Assembly: GCA_045598285.1 (NCBI GenBank)
Contig: JAZLLU010000018.1
Span: 1 to 64,000 of the forward strand
Reading direction: 5' to 3'
Source of the DNA: RGIG5612 sp045598285
GTDB taxonomy: Bacteria; Bacillota; Clostridia; Lachnospirales; Lachnospiraceae
DNA length: 64,000 nucleotides
Positions 17,273 through 23,525 of the stretch are shown here, in pieces. Within the stretch, counting starts at the first letter, position 1; the number at the start of each line of letters is the position of its first letter. Below the pieces are notes generated by a model. That model was not told the origin of the DNA. It worked only from the letters and a program-made list of their open reading frames with translations, and ran no database searches. The position numbers and the translations under genes are program-made.

Positions 17273-17544
17273 TAAAATATCTCCTCTAAAGCCTCATCGA
17301 AAGAAGAATATCTTTTATATTTTGAAGGATTTCCTTTCATATCTTCGTATTCATTTAAGGCACTGATAGTAGTAGAATTTGGAACTTCCATAGAAATAGT
17401 AAAAGGAATTCTTTGTTCTCTTACTGCTTGTTTTATGAATATAGTAACAGCAGTTGTTAAATCCATTCCAAGATTAGAAAATAATAATTGTCCAGCTTTC
17501 TTTAAATCTGGATCCAATGTGATATTTGTACTTACTTTAGCCAT
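17272..17544 (-). CDS. RelB/DinJ-family antitoxin
   Basis: A 90-residue antitoxin with a ribbon-helix-helix N-terminus (STNITLDPDLKKAGQLLFSNLG, ends quoted) and a C-terminal toxin-wrapping tail (YSSFDEALEEIF). The start is set at 17544, where the minus strand has GGAGGGTATAAAAATG. A longer frame to 17607 would run through the promoter. It precedes and overlaps the YafQ-like toxin, and probably represses its own operon. Confidence 0.9.
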   Translation of the reverse strand: MAKVSTNITLDPDLKKAGQLLFSNLGMDLTTAVTIFIKQAVREQRIPFTISMEVPNSTTISALNEYEDMKGNPSKYKRYSSFDEALEEIF

Positions 17545-17575
17545 TTTTATACCCTCCGTTTCGTAGACACATATA

Positions 17576-17604
17576 AATATAACATAATACATGCGTAATA
17601 TCAA
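17576..17604 (-). promoter_or_regulatory. Putative autoregulated promoter of the RelB/YafQ pair
   Basis: On the minus strand TTGATA (17604-17599) and TATATT (17581-17576) are 17 bp apart. A GCGTAAT motif lies between them, and a related GCGTATTAT lies upstream in the other orientation, as expected for an operator overlapping a toxin-antitoxin promoter. Confidence 0.5.
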
Positions 17605-17644
17605 CATAAAAGGTATATAATACGCACGTTATCAATTTGTTTAA

Positions 17645-17689
17645 ACTAGTTCAACTAGTCTCCATATCAGATTGTTTTTGTGATATACT
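17645..17689 (+). promoter_or_regulatory. Palindrome plus extended -10 promoter before fic
   Basis: Two ACTAGT hexamers at 17645-17650 and 17654-17659 make a near-perfect 15-bp palindrome. About 25 bp downstream is an extended -10, TGATATACT (17681-17689), without a good -35. The palindrome occupies the -35/-45 zone, so it may bind an activator or repressor. Confidence 0.5.
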
Positions 17690-17716
17690 AAAAATAATCT
17701 TGAAGGGAGAATGCCA

Positions 17717-18463
17717 ATGACAGATTATGAAAAAGCGGTTGCGCTTTGGCAACGAAAAAAAATCAAGACTGATGCGGAATTAGCTGAAGCCCTTAATGGA
17801 CACAGCATAGCGTTTGCGTACAACTCAGGTAAAATAGAAAATGAGCATGTAACCTACAATGATACAAGAGAAATTTTTGAGCATGATGGTGTTACATCTT
17901 ATACTGGTGATTTACGCACATTATTTGAAATACGCAATTCAAAAGAAGCGAACGAGTTTTTGCTTACGTCTTTTAATGATAAAAAGTCTCTAGATGAAGA
18001 ACTGATAAAAGAATTTCATAAACTACTTACTCAAAAAACTTATGACTCAAGGCGTTGGCAACTTGGGGAACGTCCTGGAGAATATAAGCTTCATGACTAT
18101 GTAACTGGAAAGAATGAAATTGGAGCAGCACCCGGGGAGGTTTCTAATGAAATGAGAGAACTTTTATCAGAACTTTTAGAAATATCAGATGATAAAGCTT
18201 TAACTGCTGCTGCGTATTATCATGTTAAGTTTGAAAATATTCACCCTTTTGCGGATGGAAATGGAAGAGTGGGGCGGCTAACAATGAATTATTTTTTAAT
18301 CATGCATAACCACCCACCAATTATTATTCATGAAGAAGATAAAAAGGCATATTATGCAGCGTTAGAAGCATGGGATGAACAGCAAGAACTAAATCCTATG
18401 GAAGACTTCCTTAAAGAACAAACAGTAAAGACATGGAAAAAACAAATTGATCGTGAAGATTAA
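17717..18463 (+). CDS. Class II Fic-domain protein (AMP/NMP transferase)
   Basis: A 248-residue Fic protein that likely transfers AMP or another nucleotide to a target hydroxyl. The complete active-site motif HPFADGNGRVGR starts at H176. The auto-inhibitory helix motif SxxxEN is N-terminal (SGKIEN, residues 37-42, with E41), which makes it class II: self-inhibited, with no separate antitoxin needed. The second of two ATGs (17717) is chosen because AAGGGAGA lies about 7 bp before it; the first ATG (17711) would be too close. It sits between the RelB/YafQ pair and a LysR gene. The target is unknown. Confidence 0.9.
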   Translation: MTDYEKAVALWQRKKIKTDAELAEALNGHSIAFAYNSGKIENEHVTYNDTREIFEHDGVTSYTGDLRTLFEIRNSKEANEFLLTSFNDKKSLDEELIKEFHKLLTQKTYDSRRWQLGERPGEYKLHDYVTGKNEIGAAPGEVSNEMRELLSELLEISDDKALTAAAYYHVKFENIHPFADGNGRVGRLTMNYFLIMHNHPPIIIHEEDKKAYYAALEAWDEQQELNPMEDFLKEQTVKTWKKQIDRED

Positions 18464-18473
18464 GCGCTTTTCT

Positions 18474-19367
18474 TTACAACGAATACTTCACGTTGTTCTT
18501 CTTAATAAAGTCAAAAACTTTCTTTGCCGCGGTGTTTGGATTTGATTTGTTGGCTGCACACATAGTTCGGAAATTAAATTTATATTCGTCAGGAAGATCG
18601 TAGTAAACAAATGTGCTACTCTCCATATCATTAAATGCGCGTGGGAAGACAGCAAATTCCTTGCCGCTTTCTAGCCCCATCATCAGTGTGTCGAAGTTCG
18701 GCGTCATATTTCGTTTCTTAGTTTTTACTTTTTGATAGAAGCTGTTGAACTCGTATGGACCATGCTTCACCATCAAAAGCATATCAGCTTCGGCCATATC
18801 ATCTGCGCTGATTTTTTTCTTTCCTTCTTTCACCCATTTGTGTTTTTGAGAAACTACTATCTGTGCGGGCATCGTCGCAAAATTTATTCTTTCACATCCG
18901 AGCCAGTCCTCGAAGTCATGTGCATTTGTAAGCACTATATCGATAAGCCCATTTTTCAAATCATCTCTAAGTCCATCCATGTTGTTGGTTGTGATTTCAA
19001 AATCAATGTCAGGAAACTCAGAAATTAAATCGTTTATTATCGGGTTGAGCAAATTCACTTTAGGTAGAGCAGCGAAGAATCCAATCTTTACTTTGTTCTT
19101 TTTGTTTTCAATTGCGTTTAAGACTCGCATAATTGTGTTGTCATAGTTTGCCTTTAGGTTTGCAAACTGTGCTTTACACATCTGGCCATCATCGGTTAGC
19201 GAAACGCTTCTTGTTGTACGATTAAAAAGCTTAGTTCCTAATTCGTCTTCTAAAATATTTATTTGTTTAGTAAGTGCTTGCGAAGAAATGCAAAGTTCCT
19301 TTGCAGCCTTTGAGTAATTTAATTTATCTGCAAGTACTAAAAAATATTCGATTCTCCTAAACTCCAT
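18474..19367 (-). CDS. LysR-family transcriptional regulator
   Basis: A 297-residue regulator. The winged HTH occupies residues 1-60 (EYFLVLADKLNYSKAAKELC, then SSQALTKQINILEDELGTKLF). An effector-binding domain follows (VKIGFFAALPKVNLL onward). It is divergent from the URO-D-family gene, the common arrangement for a LysR protein and its target, but here a 119-bp GC-rich repeat lies between them. The start has AAGGAGAAAAAATATG on the minus strand. The ligand is unknown. Confidence 0.92.
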   Translation of the reverse strand: MEFRRIEYFLVLADKLNYSKAAKELCISSQALTKQINILEDELGTKLFNRTTRSVSLTDDGQMCKAQFANLKANYDNTIMRVLNAIENKKNKVKIGFFAALPKVNLLNPIINDLISEFPDIDFEITTNNMDGLRDDLKNGLIDIVLTNAHDFEDWLGCERINFATMPAQIVVSQKHKWVKEGKKKISADDMAEADMLLMVKHGPYEFNSFYQKVKTKKRNMTPNFDTLMMGLESGKEFAVFPRAFNDMESSTFVYYDLPDEYKFNFRTMCAANKSNPNTAAKKVFDFIKKNNVKYSL

Positions 19368-19390
19368 ATTTTTTCTCCTTGGTTTGCTCT

Positions 19391-19509
19391 ATGTTCCGCG
19401 CTCCCGCAGGACATCTCCCATACTTCGCAGGTGCCCCCCCGAAAAGGGTCCCCCCTGCTCGTATGGTGCCCTCCTGCTCGCGCTCGGAGTTCATTGCCTT
19501 ACGGAACAT
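19391..19509. repeat. GC-rich dispersed repeat, copy B (with terminal inverted repeat)
   Basis: A C/G-rich block bounded by ATGTTCCG (19391-19398) and CGGAACAT (19502-19509). Internal landmarks CTCCCATACTTCGCAGGTG, a run of seven C, AGGGTCCCCCC and GGTGCCCTCCT are shared with copies at 48815-48913 (same strand) and 47015-47113 (opposite strand). It lies in the LysR/URO-D divergent region. Short frames across it are not genes. Confidence 0.9.
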
Positions 19510-19591
19510 GAACACACACTTTTTTATAATTATAAACTTCAGGTTACTAATTGGCAAATTTTATTGAATTCTTGTCAGGGCGGAATTTGAT

Positions 19592-19597
19592 TATAAT
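19592..19597 (+). promoter_or_regulatory. Putative -10 box before the URO-D-family gene
   Basis: A perfect TATAAT stands 28 bp before the start codon, preceded by TGA. No convincing -35 is present at the right distance (TTCTTG 17 bp upstream is poor). That fits an activator-dependent LysR target promoter. Confidence 0.45.
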
Positions 19598-19625
19598 TAA
19601 GTCATAGAATATAAGGAGGGGTATT

Positions 19626-20642
19626 ATGCAAACTAATAAAGAAGCGATGCTTGCGCTTATGCGTGGCGAAAAATACGATTTCATTCCCGAGTATTATTCG
19701 GTAGTGAAGAGCCTTGTCTTTCCTGGAGAGAGATGGATTGATATGGAGAACTTCGACCCTTATGGAACAGGCCCGGATGCATGGGGTGTACTTTGGACGA
19801 ATAGAGGACCGAACCCAATGGTCGATGGCAACATGGTTGCAAAAGATTTTAGAATGTTCACAGAGATGAGCGATTGGAAAGAGAAAGTTCATTTTCCACC
19901 AATCGACTTTATGCCAGTTGGCGACATCCTTAACGGCATGAAGATGGGCATGGGTTACAACGAGGACGAAAACGTGCTTAGCGTACTTATGCTTTCTGGT
20001 GCGTTTGAGAGAATGAACGAGATGATTGGTATGGAAAATGCGCTTACTGCATTTTATGAGTATCCAGACGAGGTTCATGAGTTCTTCGATAAGATGTGTG
20101 AGTACAAACTTCACTGCATTGACCTTGCTTACGAGGCTGTGCACCCTGAAGTAATTTATATGCATGATGACTGGGGCCAAAACTCTAACATGTTTTTCTC
20201 ACCTGAAATCTGGAGAGAGTTCATTAAACCACTCGAAATTAAATACACTAACCATATTCACGAGCTCGGCATGATTTACCATCACCACTCATGTGGCTAT
20301 ATTATGCAAATCATTCCTGATCTTGTTGAAATCGGTGTTGATGTTATTGACCCTATGATGGTTGAAAATGATGTCCTTGGTGTAATTAAAGAGTACGGGG
20401 ATAAGATTACTTTCGCTGGTGGAATCAATAATAGAATTATTGACGATCCTGACAACACTTCTGAAGACAGACTCGCAGAAGTTCAAAGGGCTTTCGCCGA
20501 GTATGCGCCTTTAGGTAAGAGATGGTTCCCGTACTATATTCCAGCTGTAACTCCTCGTTTCGAAGAGTACATAGGAAACGTTTGGAAAACTTCTGGCACC
20601 GGCCAAGAAACTGGTGACTGGAACCTTTGGAAAAATTTGTAG
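19626..20642 (+). CDS. Uroporphyrinogen decarboxylase (URO-D)-family protein, methyltransferase-like
   Basis: A 338-residue protein of the URO-D/methylcobalamin:CoM methyltransferase fold. The Zn-site-like motif HHHSCG (H221-S-C223) resembles MtaA/MtbA-type corrinoid methyltransferases rather than haem-pathway HemE. IDPM follows on the next strand, and DKITFAGGINN comes later. No HemE neighbours are present. It is probably a methyltransferase or demethylase acting on an unknown substrate, but no corrinoid-binding protein gene lies beside it. AAGGAGG precedes the ATG; a LysR gene is divergent, and a terminator follows. Confidence 0.85.
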   Translation: MQTNKEAMLALMRGEKYDFIPEYYSVVKSLVFPGERWIDMENFDPYGTGPDAWGVLWTNRGPNPMVDGNMVAKDFRMFTEMSDWKEKVHFPPIDFMPVGDILNGMKMGMGYNEDENVLSVLMLSGAFERMNEMIGMENALTAFYEYPDEVHEFFDKMCEYKLHCIDLAYEAVHPEVIYMHDDWGQNSNMFFSPEIWREFIKPLEIKYTNHIHELGMIYHHHSCGYIMQIIPDLVEIGVDVIDPMMVENDVLGVIKEYGDKITFAGGINNRIIDDPDNTSEDRLAEVQRAFAEYAPLGKRWFPYYIPAVTPRFEEYIGNVWKTSGTGQETGDWNLWKNL

Positions 20643-20704
20643 AGTAGAGAATTTATAATAGAACTATAAGGCTAGAAGATTTGCTTCTTGCGATTTATAA
20701 CAAG

Positions 20705-20740
20705 ACTGGGCTGTTGCTTTTGTAATGGCCCAGTTTTTTA
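20705..20740 (+). terminator. Rho-independent terminator after URO-D-family gene
   Basis: The stem ACTGGGC (20705-20711) and GCCCAGT (20728-20734) is followed by TTTTTT. The loop is 16 nt and A/T-rich. Confidence 0.85.
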
Positions 20741-20777
20741 TTAATAAAAAGAAGTCTATTTTTAGAAAATTCATTAT

Positions 20778-20914
20778 GCGCGCAGAGCCGCACAACTTTT
20801 TTCAGAGCATTTATTTAGTGCGCAGAGCCGCACAACTTTTTTCAGAGCGTATTAGCGATTGAAAAAAGTTCGTGAGGGATGCGAGCATATAAAAAGTTCG
20901 TGCGAGATGCGAGC
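20778..20914. repeat. 40-bp direct repeat with inverted partners
   Basis: A 28-nt unit beginning CGCAGAGCCGCACAACTTTT occurs at 20781-20808 and 20821-20848 (period 40). Downstream, GAAAAAAGTT (20861-20870) is the reverse complement of AACTTTTTTC in both units. Two related GTTCGTG..GATGCGAGC segments follow. The set can fold into long alternative hairpins. It fills the gap between the URO-D terminator and the end of the nuclease gene. Confidence 0.8.
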
Positions 20915-20925
20915 TAAGCAGAACA

Positions 20926-21726
20926 TTATAGTAAATATTCTTCAATATACTTATCTACGGTTTTGACACTAAGTGGCATAGTTTTCGTCTCATGAAATGC
21001 AATTAAGTCTCTGCCTAACAATATGTCATTCCTTTCATATACATCTAATTTCCAAAGAGTGTCTTGCGTATATCCATCATCGTCAAGCAATCCAAAGTGT
21101 TCGATAATATAAATCTTCCCCGTTCGCTTGTTCATAGCATGAAAGTCTGAATAAATAACAACTTTTCGATTGCCGAAGCTATAGGTTTCAGGCATCTCAT
21201 AGTGGTAAGCAATGCCGTATCGGGCGAGCTCATCCGCAATCAAGATTTCTGACTTTGACCTAACGCGCTCGCCCTTACTTGTGTAATATTCAGACATATC
21301 ATCTGGATTAAAAGGGCGCCCTTCGTATTGAATCGCTTCGAAAATTTCCTGTCGTTGTGACAACGTCTTCGCTACCGGCCCAATAAGAGCTTTTCTAGCA
21401 TCAGATAAGTTATCATACAGGGAATCTAATCCATTGTATTGATAATCATCAATAAGCATATCTAAATAACGCAATTTATTTTTTGAGTAGTTTATTAAAT
21501 CAAGACAATAATCACGAGTGATAATTTTTTTAGCAATACTTAGTTGATCTTTATTTAGATATTTATATTTCTTTTCACCATCTTTCCGCCAATAGTATTG
21601 ATTTGATTTGTATGATGTAGAAGTTCGCAACTTCCCAGAGGCATCTTTAGGTAAAATGCGAGTAGCTTTATTAAGTATTTTAAGAGTGCGCTCTCTATCG
21701 GTGAGTAAGAAGTTTAATATATTCAT
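20926..21726 (-). CDS. Orphan PD-(D/E)XK-like nuclease domain protein
   Basis: A 266-residue protein I cannot name. The first 135 residues are helical and basic. The last 130 contain RSKSEILIADELARYGIAYH (from residue 156), then YSDF (D194) and IIEHFG (E209). This E...D...ExH order is that of restriction-endonuclease-like (PD-(D/E)XK) folds found in orphan Firmicute proteins. No methyltransferase, helicase or integrase gene is adjacent, so restriction-modification is unlikely. CAGGAGG precedes the start. The gene is bracketed by two unrelated repeat arrays, suggesting a mobile or recombination-prone site. Confidence 0.65.
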   Translation of the reverse strand: MNILNFLLTDRERTLKILNKATRILPKDASGKLRTSTSYKSNQYYWRKDGEKKYKYLNKDQLSIAKKIITRDYCLDLINYSKNKLRYLDMLIDDYQYNGLDSLYDNLSDARKALIGPVAKTLSQRQEIFEAIQYEGRPFNPDDMSEYYTSKGERVRSKSEILIADELARYGIAYHYEMPETYSFGNRKVVIYSDFHAMNKRTGKIYIIEHFGLLDDDGYTQDTLWKLDVYERNDILLGRDLIAFHETKTMPLSVKTVDKYIEEYLL

Positions 21727-21762
21727 GTTACACCTCCTGAAATTTTGATTTTGAAATATTAT

Positions 21763-21873
21763 CTACGGACTAAAATGAGCTTTATAAAATAGGTCCGTAG
21801 AAAATTGAAGAAGAAACAAGAAAGATCTTTGAAATCTACGGACTAAAATGAGCTTTATAAAATAGGTCCGTAG
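21763..21873. repeat. Two 38-nt palindromes at 73-bp period (second locus)
   Basis: Palindromes at 21763-21800 and 21836-21873 have the same stem (CTACGGAC/GTCCGTAG) and nearly the same loop as those at 156-412. The period is again exactly 73 bp. The 35-nt spacer 21801-21835 is unrelated in sequence to the spacer of the first locus. They lie directly upstream of the nuclease gene's start. Confidence 0.9.
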
Positions 21874-21887
21874 ATTTATAGAGTTTT

Positions 21888-21994
21888 GAAACGCGAAAGG
21901 CGGCGCCAGCGCTAAGGATGGGCGCGCGCTCGCCTTTGCTATTTACGGTGGCGGATTTTCGTTCGCCAGTACATGTTCTTTCGAGGGCCACCTT
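21888..21994 (+). repeat. GC-rich hairpin module (second copy)
   Basis: Homologous to 44-152. GAAACGCGAA is followed by a hairpin, GCGAAAGGCG (21893-21902) with CGCCTTTGC (21931-21939), then ATTTACGGTGGC and a GCCACC partner at 21987-21992. The stems have changed on both sides compared with the first copy, so structure appears kept while sequence drifts. Confidence 0.85.
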
Positions 21995-22211
21995 AGGTTT
22001 GTGTGAATAAAGGTAGTAATTAGATAGTGACTAAAAGAAATTCTTTTGAGGGCCACCTTAGGTTTTTGACCAAGAAATAAGAAATTGATACATATAGCAA
22101 AACTTGCAAAAGATTCTGGAAAGCGAGGGGCACCTTAGGTTTTTGGCCACGAAGCAAAAAACTGATACACATAGAGAAATTTGTAAAAGATTTTTGGCAG
22201 CGAGGGGCACC
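21983..22211 (+). repeat. Four GAGGG(C/G)CACC-headed tandem units of 65-77 bp
   Basis: The head GAGGGCCACC or GAGGGGCACC followed by TTAGGTTT (TTTGGTTT in the last) occurs at 21983, 22048, 22125 and 22202, with periods 65, 77 and 77. The last two full units are clearly homologous along their length, including CTGATACACATAG/TTGATACATATAG and GCAAAAGATT/GTAAAAGATT. The first head is also the right arm of the GC-rich module. A 74-codon frame on the minus strand is a product of the repeat and not a gene. Confidence 0.85.
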
Positions 22212-22293
22212 TTTGGTTTGCGATGGTGAAGGACAAGATTAAAAAGTGGAGAGTGACTCTTAGAAATAAGTGCACGTCGCAATGAGAAAGTTA

Positions 22294-22650
22294 TTACGTG
22301 AGGCGGCGAAGTTTTTTGTCAAAGGTAAAAACTTTGTCGCTGTTATTGTTGTGGCGTGCGAGTAAAAGAGCGTTAGTGTAGCCAAGATTTTTGCTGGCAT
22401 AGAGTGAAAGTGCATCAAGAATCGTAGATTTGTCATCAATATATATTTCATCAAGGAAACCACTCAAGGTTTCTTTGATAGTGTTTTTATCAACTTCATA
22501 TACTTTTTCAAGAGTTGTTACAACTTCGGCGATAACTTCACCAATGGTGAAAGCACCGGAAGAAAGAACATCCTTAGCGGCATTGCTTTGATCTTCAATG
22601 TCGTCGAGCAAATATCTTAAAATTACATCTGAGCCAATAAGTTTTTCCAT
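22294..22650 (-). CDS. PIN-domain protein, degenerate toxin of a TA system
   Basis: A 118-residue PIN-fold protein; VapC-like family members are ribonuclease toxins. The start is set at 22650, preceded by AGGAGATGCT on the minus strand. The fold is clear from VILRYLL, then the acidic helix IGEVIAEVVTTLEKVY and the C-terminal FTFDKKL. Where active PIN proteins read D-x-N-V-L-x-R-Y-L this one reads GSDVILRYL. The second metal aspartate (usually DALL) reads NALL. The E in the middle helix and the D of TFDK remain. It may be inactive or have a shifted metal site. Its likely antitoxin lies 200 bp upstream behind a repeat array. Confidence 0.75.
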   Translation of the reverse strand: MEKLIGSDVILRYLLDDIEDQSNAAKDVLSSGAFTIGEVIAEVVTTLEKVYEVDKNTIKETLSGFLDEIYIDDKSTILDALSLYASKNLGYTNALLLARHNNNSDKVFTFDKKLRRLT

Positions 22651-22689
22651 AGCATCTCCTTTAAAAGAGGATTGTTGTATTCTTCTCCA

Positions 22690-22858
22690 TTGTAGTGAGT
22701 AGCGTTGCACGGGATAGAGATATAAATATGTAGACTATTCCGCGTTGTAGTGAGCAGCGTTGCACGGGATAGAGATATAAATATGTAGACTGTTCCGCGT
22801 TGTAGTGAGTAGCATCATCACGAGGTAGAAATATAAGTATAAATATGCTGGCTATTCC
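22690..22858. repeat. Three 55-bp tandem units inside a TA locus
   Basis: TTGTAGTGAG heads lie at 22690, 22745 and 22800, an exact 55-bp period. The first two units are almost identical; the third is diverged in its middle. The units end in CTATTCC, and the last such segment contains the stop codon of the antitoxin gene (minus strand). The array separates the antitoxin from the PIN gene. Confidence 0.88.
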
Positions 22859-23085
22859 AAGCTGCGTCGCAAAGCATCTGCATAGAGGGCTAAGTGCCCG
22901 TGCATGCGTTGTTTAACAGCGGTACTTTGACGAGGTCTAAATGGGTAACCATTTTCTTGGATACTTTGTGCTGCAAAGACGCGAACTGCTTCGGATAGAG
23001 AAGTACCAAGGTTTTTGTAGATATGCTCTGCAGCTTCTTTAGTTTGTGCGTCCATACGGACTTGTAAGATAGCTTCTTTTGCCAT
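22852..23085 (-). CDS. RelB/DinJ-family antitoxin
   Basis: A 77-residue ribbon-helix-helix protein (MAKEAILQVRMDAQTKEAAE, then NLGTSLSEAVRVFAAQSI), clearly of the RelB/DinJ type and related in plan to the antitoxin at 17272-17544. The start at 23085 follows AGGGGAATAATT on the minus strand; a longer frame to 23151 would run through the promoter. The next gene on this strand is the PIN protein, separated by about 200 bp of tandem repeats instead of the usual overlap. Its final codons abut the repeat, so the tail may be altered. Confidence 0.85.
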   Translation of the reverse strand: MAKEAILQVRMDAQTKEAAEHIYKNLGTSLSEAVRVFAAQSIQENGYPFRPRQSTAVKQRMHGHLALYADALRRSLE

Positions 23086-23122
23086 AATTATTCCCCTAAT
23101 AAGCAAGTAATAATGTAATACA

Positions 23123-23151
23123 ATCGTAATATATATTAATACAAATGTCAA
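23123..23151 (-). promoter_or_regulatory. Putative promoter of the second antitoxin
   Basis: On the minus strand a perfect TTGACA (23151-23146) is followed, after 17 bp, by TACGAT (23128-23123). A/T-rich partially symmetrical sequence lies between the boxes. Confidence 0.5.
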
Positions 23152-23191
23152 CCAAGGCCGAAAAAACCTTGAAAATAAAGGAAAGTTTTTA

Positions 23192-23220
23192 TTGACATGT
23201 CAGAAATTAGTAGTTATACT
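23192..23220 (+). promoter_or_regulatory. Strong sigma-A promoter for rpoBC
   Basis: A consensus TTGACA (23192-23197), an exact 17-bp spacer and TATACT (23215-23220). This is the best promoter in the window and the only obvious one before rpoB. Confidence 0.85.
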
Positions 23221-23226
23221 ATATGC

Positions 23227-23525
23227 TGATTTAATGTGGAAAAGTTCGCGAAAGCATCAAGAAAAAAGAGCAAAAAAAGTGTGAATTTTTTCTAAAAAAT
23301 CGCAAAAAAACCTTGAAAAATAAATAAATTTTGAGAAATTTTCAAAAAATAAAAATTTAACAAAGTTCTAAAAAATTTTTTAGTGAAGATAGTTTCAAAA
23401 GTGAATCAAAAATGAAAAGATTTAAGGAAACTACAAATTAATAAATATTTAAGAAAAAAATTCAAGGTTAAACAAAAAGCAAAAAAGTAGTACTTAAAAA
23501 TATAAACAAAGGAGTGATTGTTTTA
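23227..23525 (+). other. Long A-rich leader of rpoB
   Basis: About 300 nt between the promoter and the rpoB start contain no reading frame of note, no strong hairpin and no terminator that I can see. The leader is strikingly rich in A on the coding strand, with many AAAAA/TTTTT blocks. rplJ-rplL, normally upstream of rpoB, are absent, so this leader replaces the usual ribosomal-protein operon context. Confidence 0.6.

Noticed and set aside
19379..19590. Short plus-strand and minus-strand frames near LysR
   Set aside because: They run through the C-rich dispersed repeat (copy B); Pro/Arg-rich products are an effect of composition.
20926..21726. Restriction-modification system
   Set aside because: No DNA methyltransferase or specificity subunit is near the nuclease-like gene.
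22058..22282. Minus-strand frame with internal protein repeats
   Set aside because: The repeats in the product are the 77-bp DNA units; no binding site or conservation is visible.
23227..23525. Riboswitch or attenuator in the rpoB leader
   Set aside because: No stable stem, terminator or known riboswitch motif could be found by eye; only A-rich sequence.
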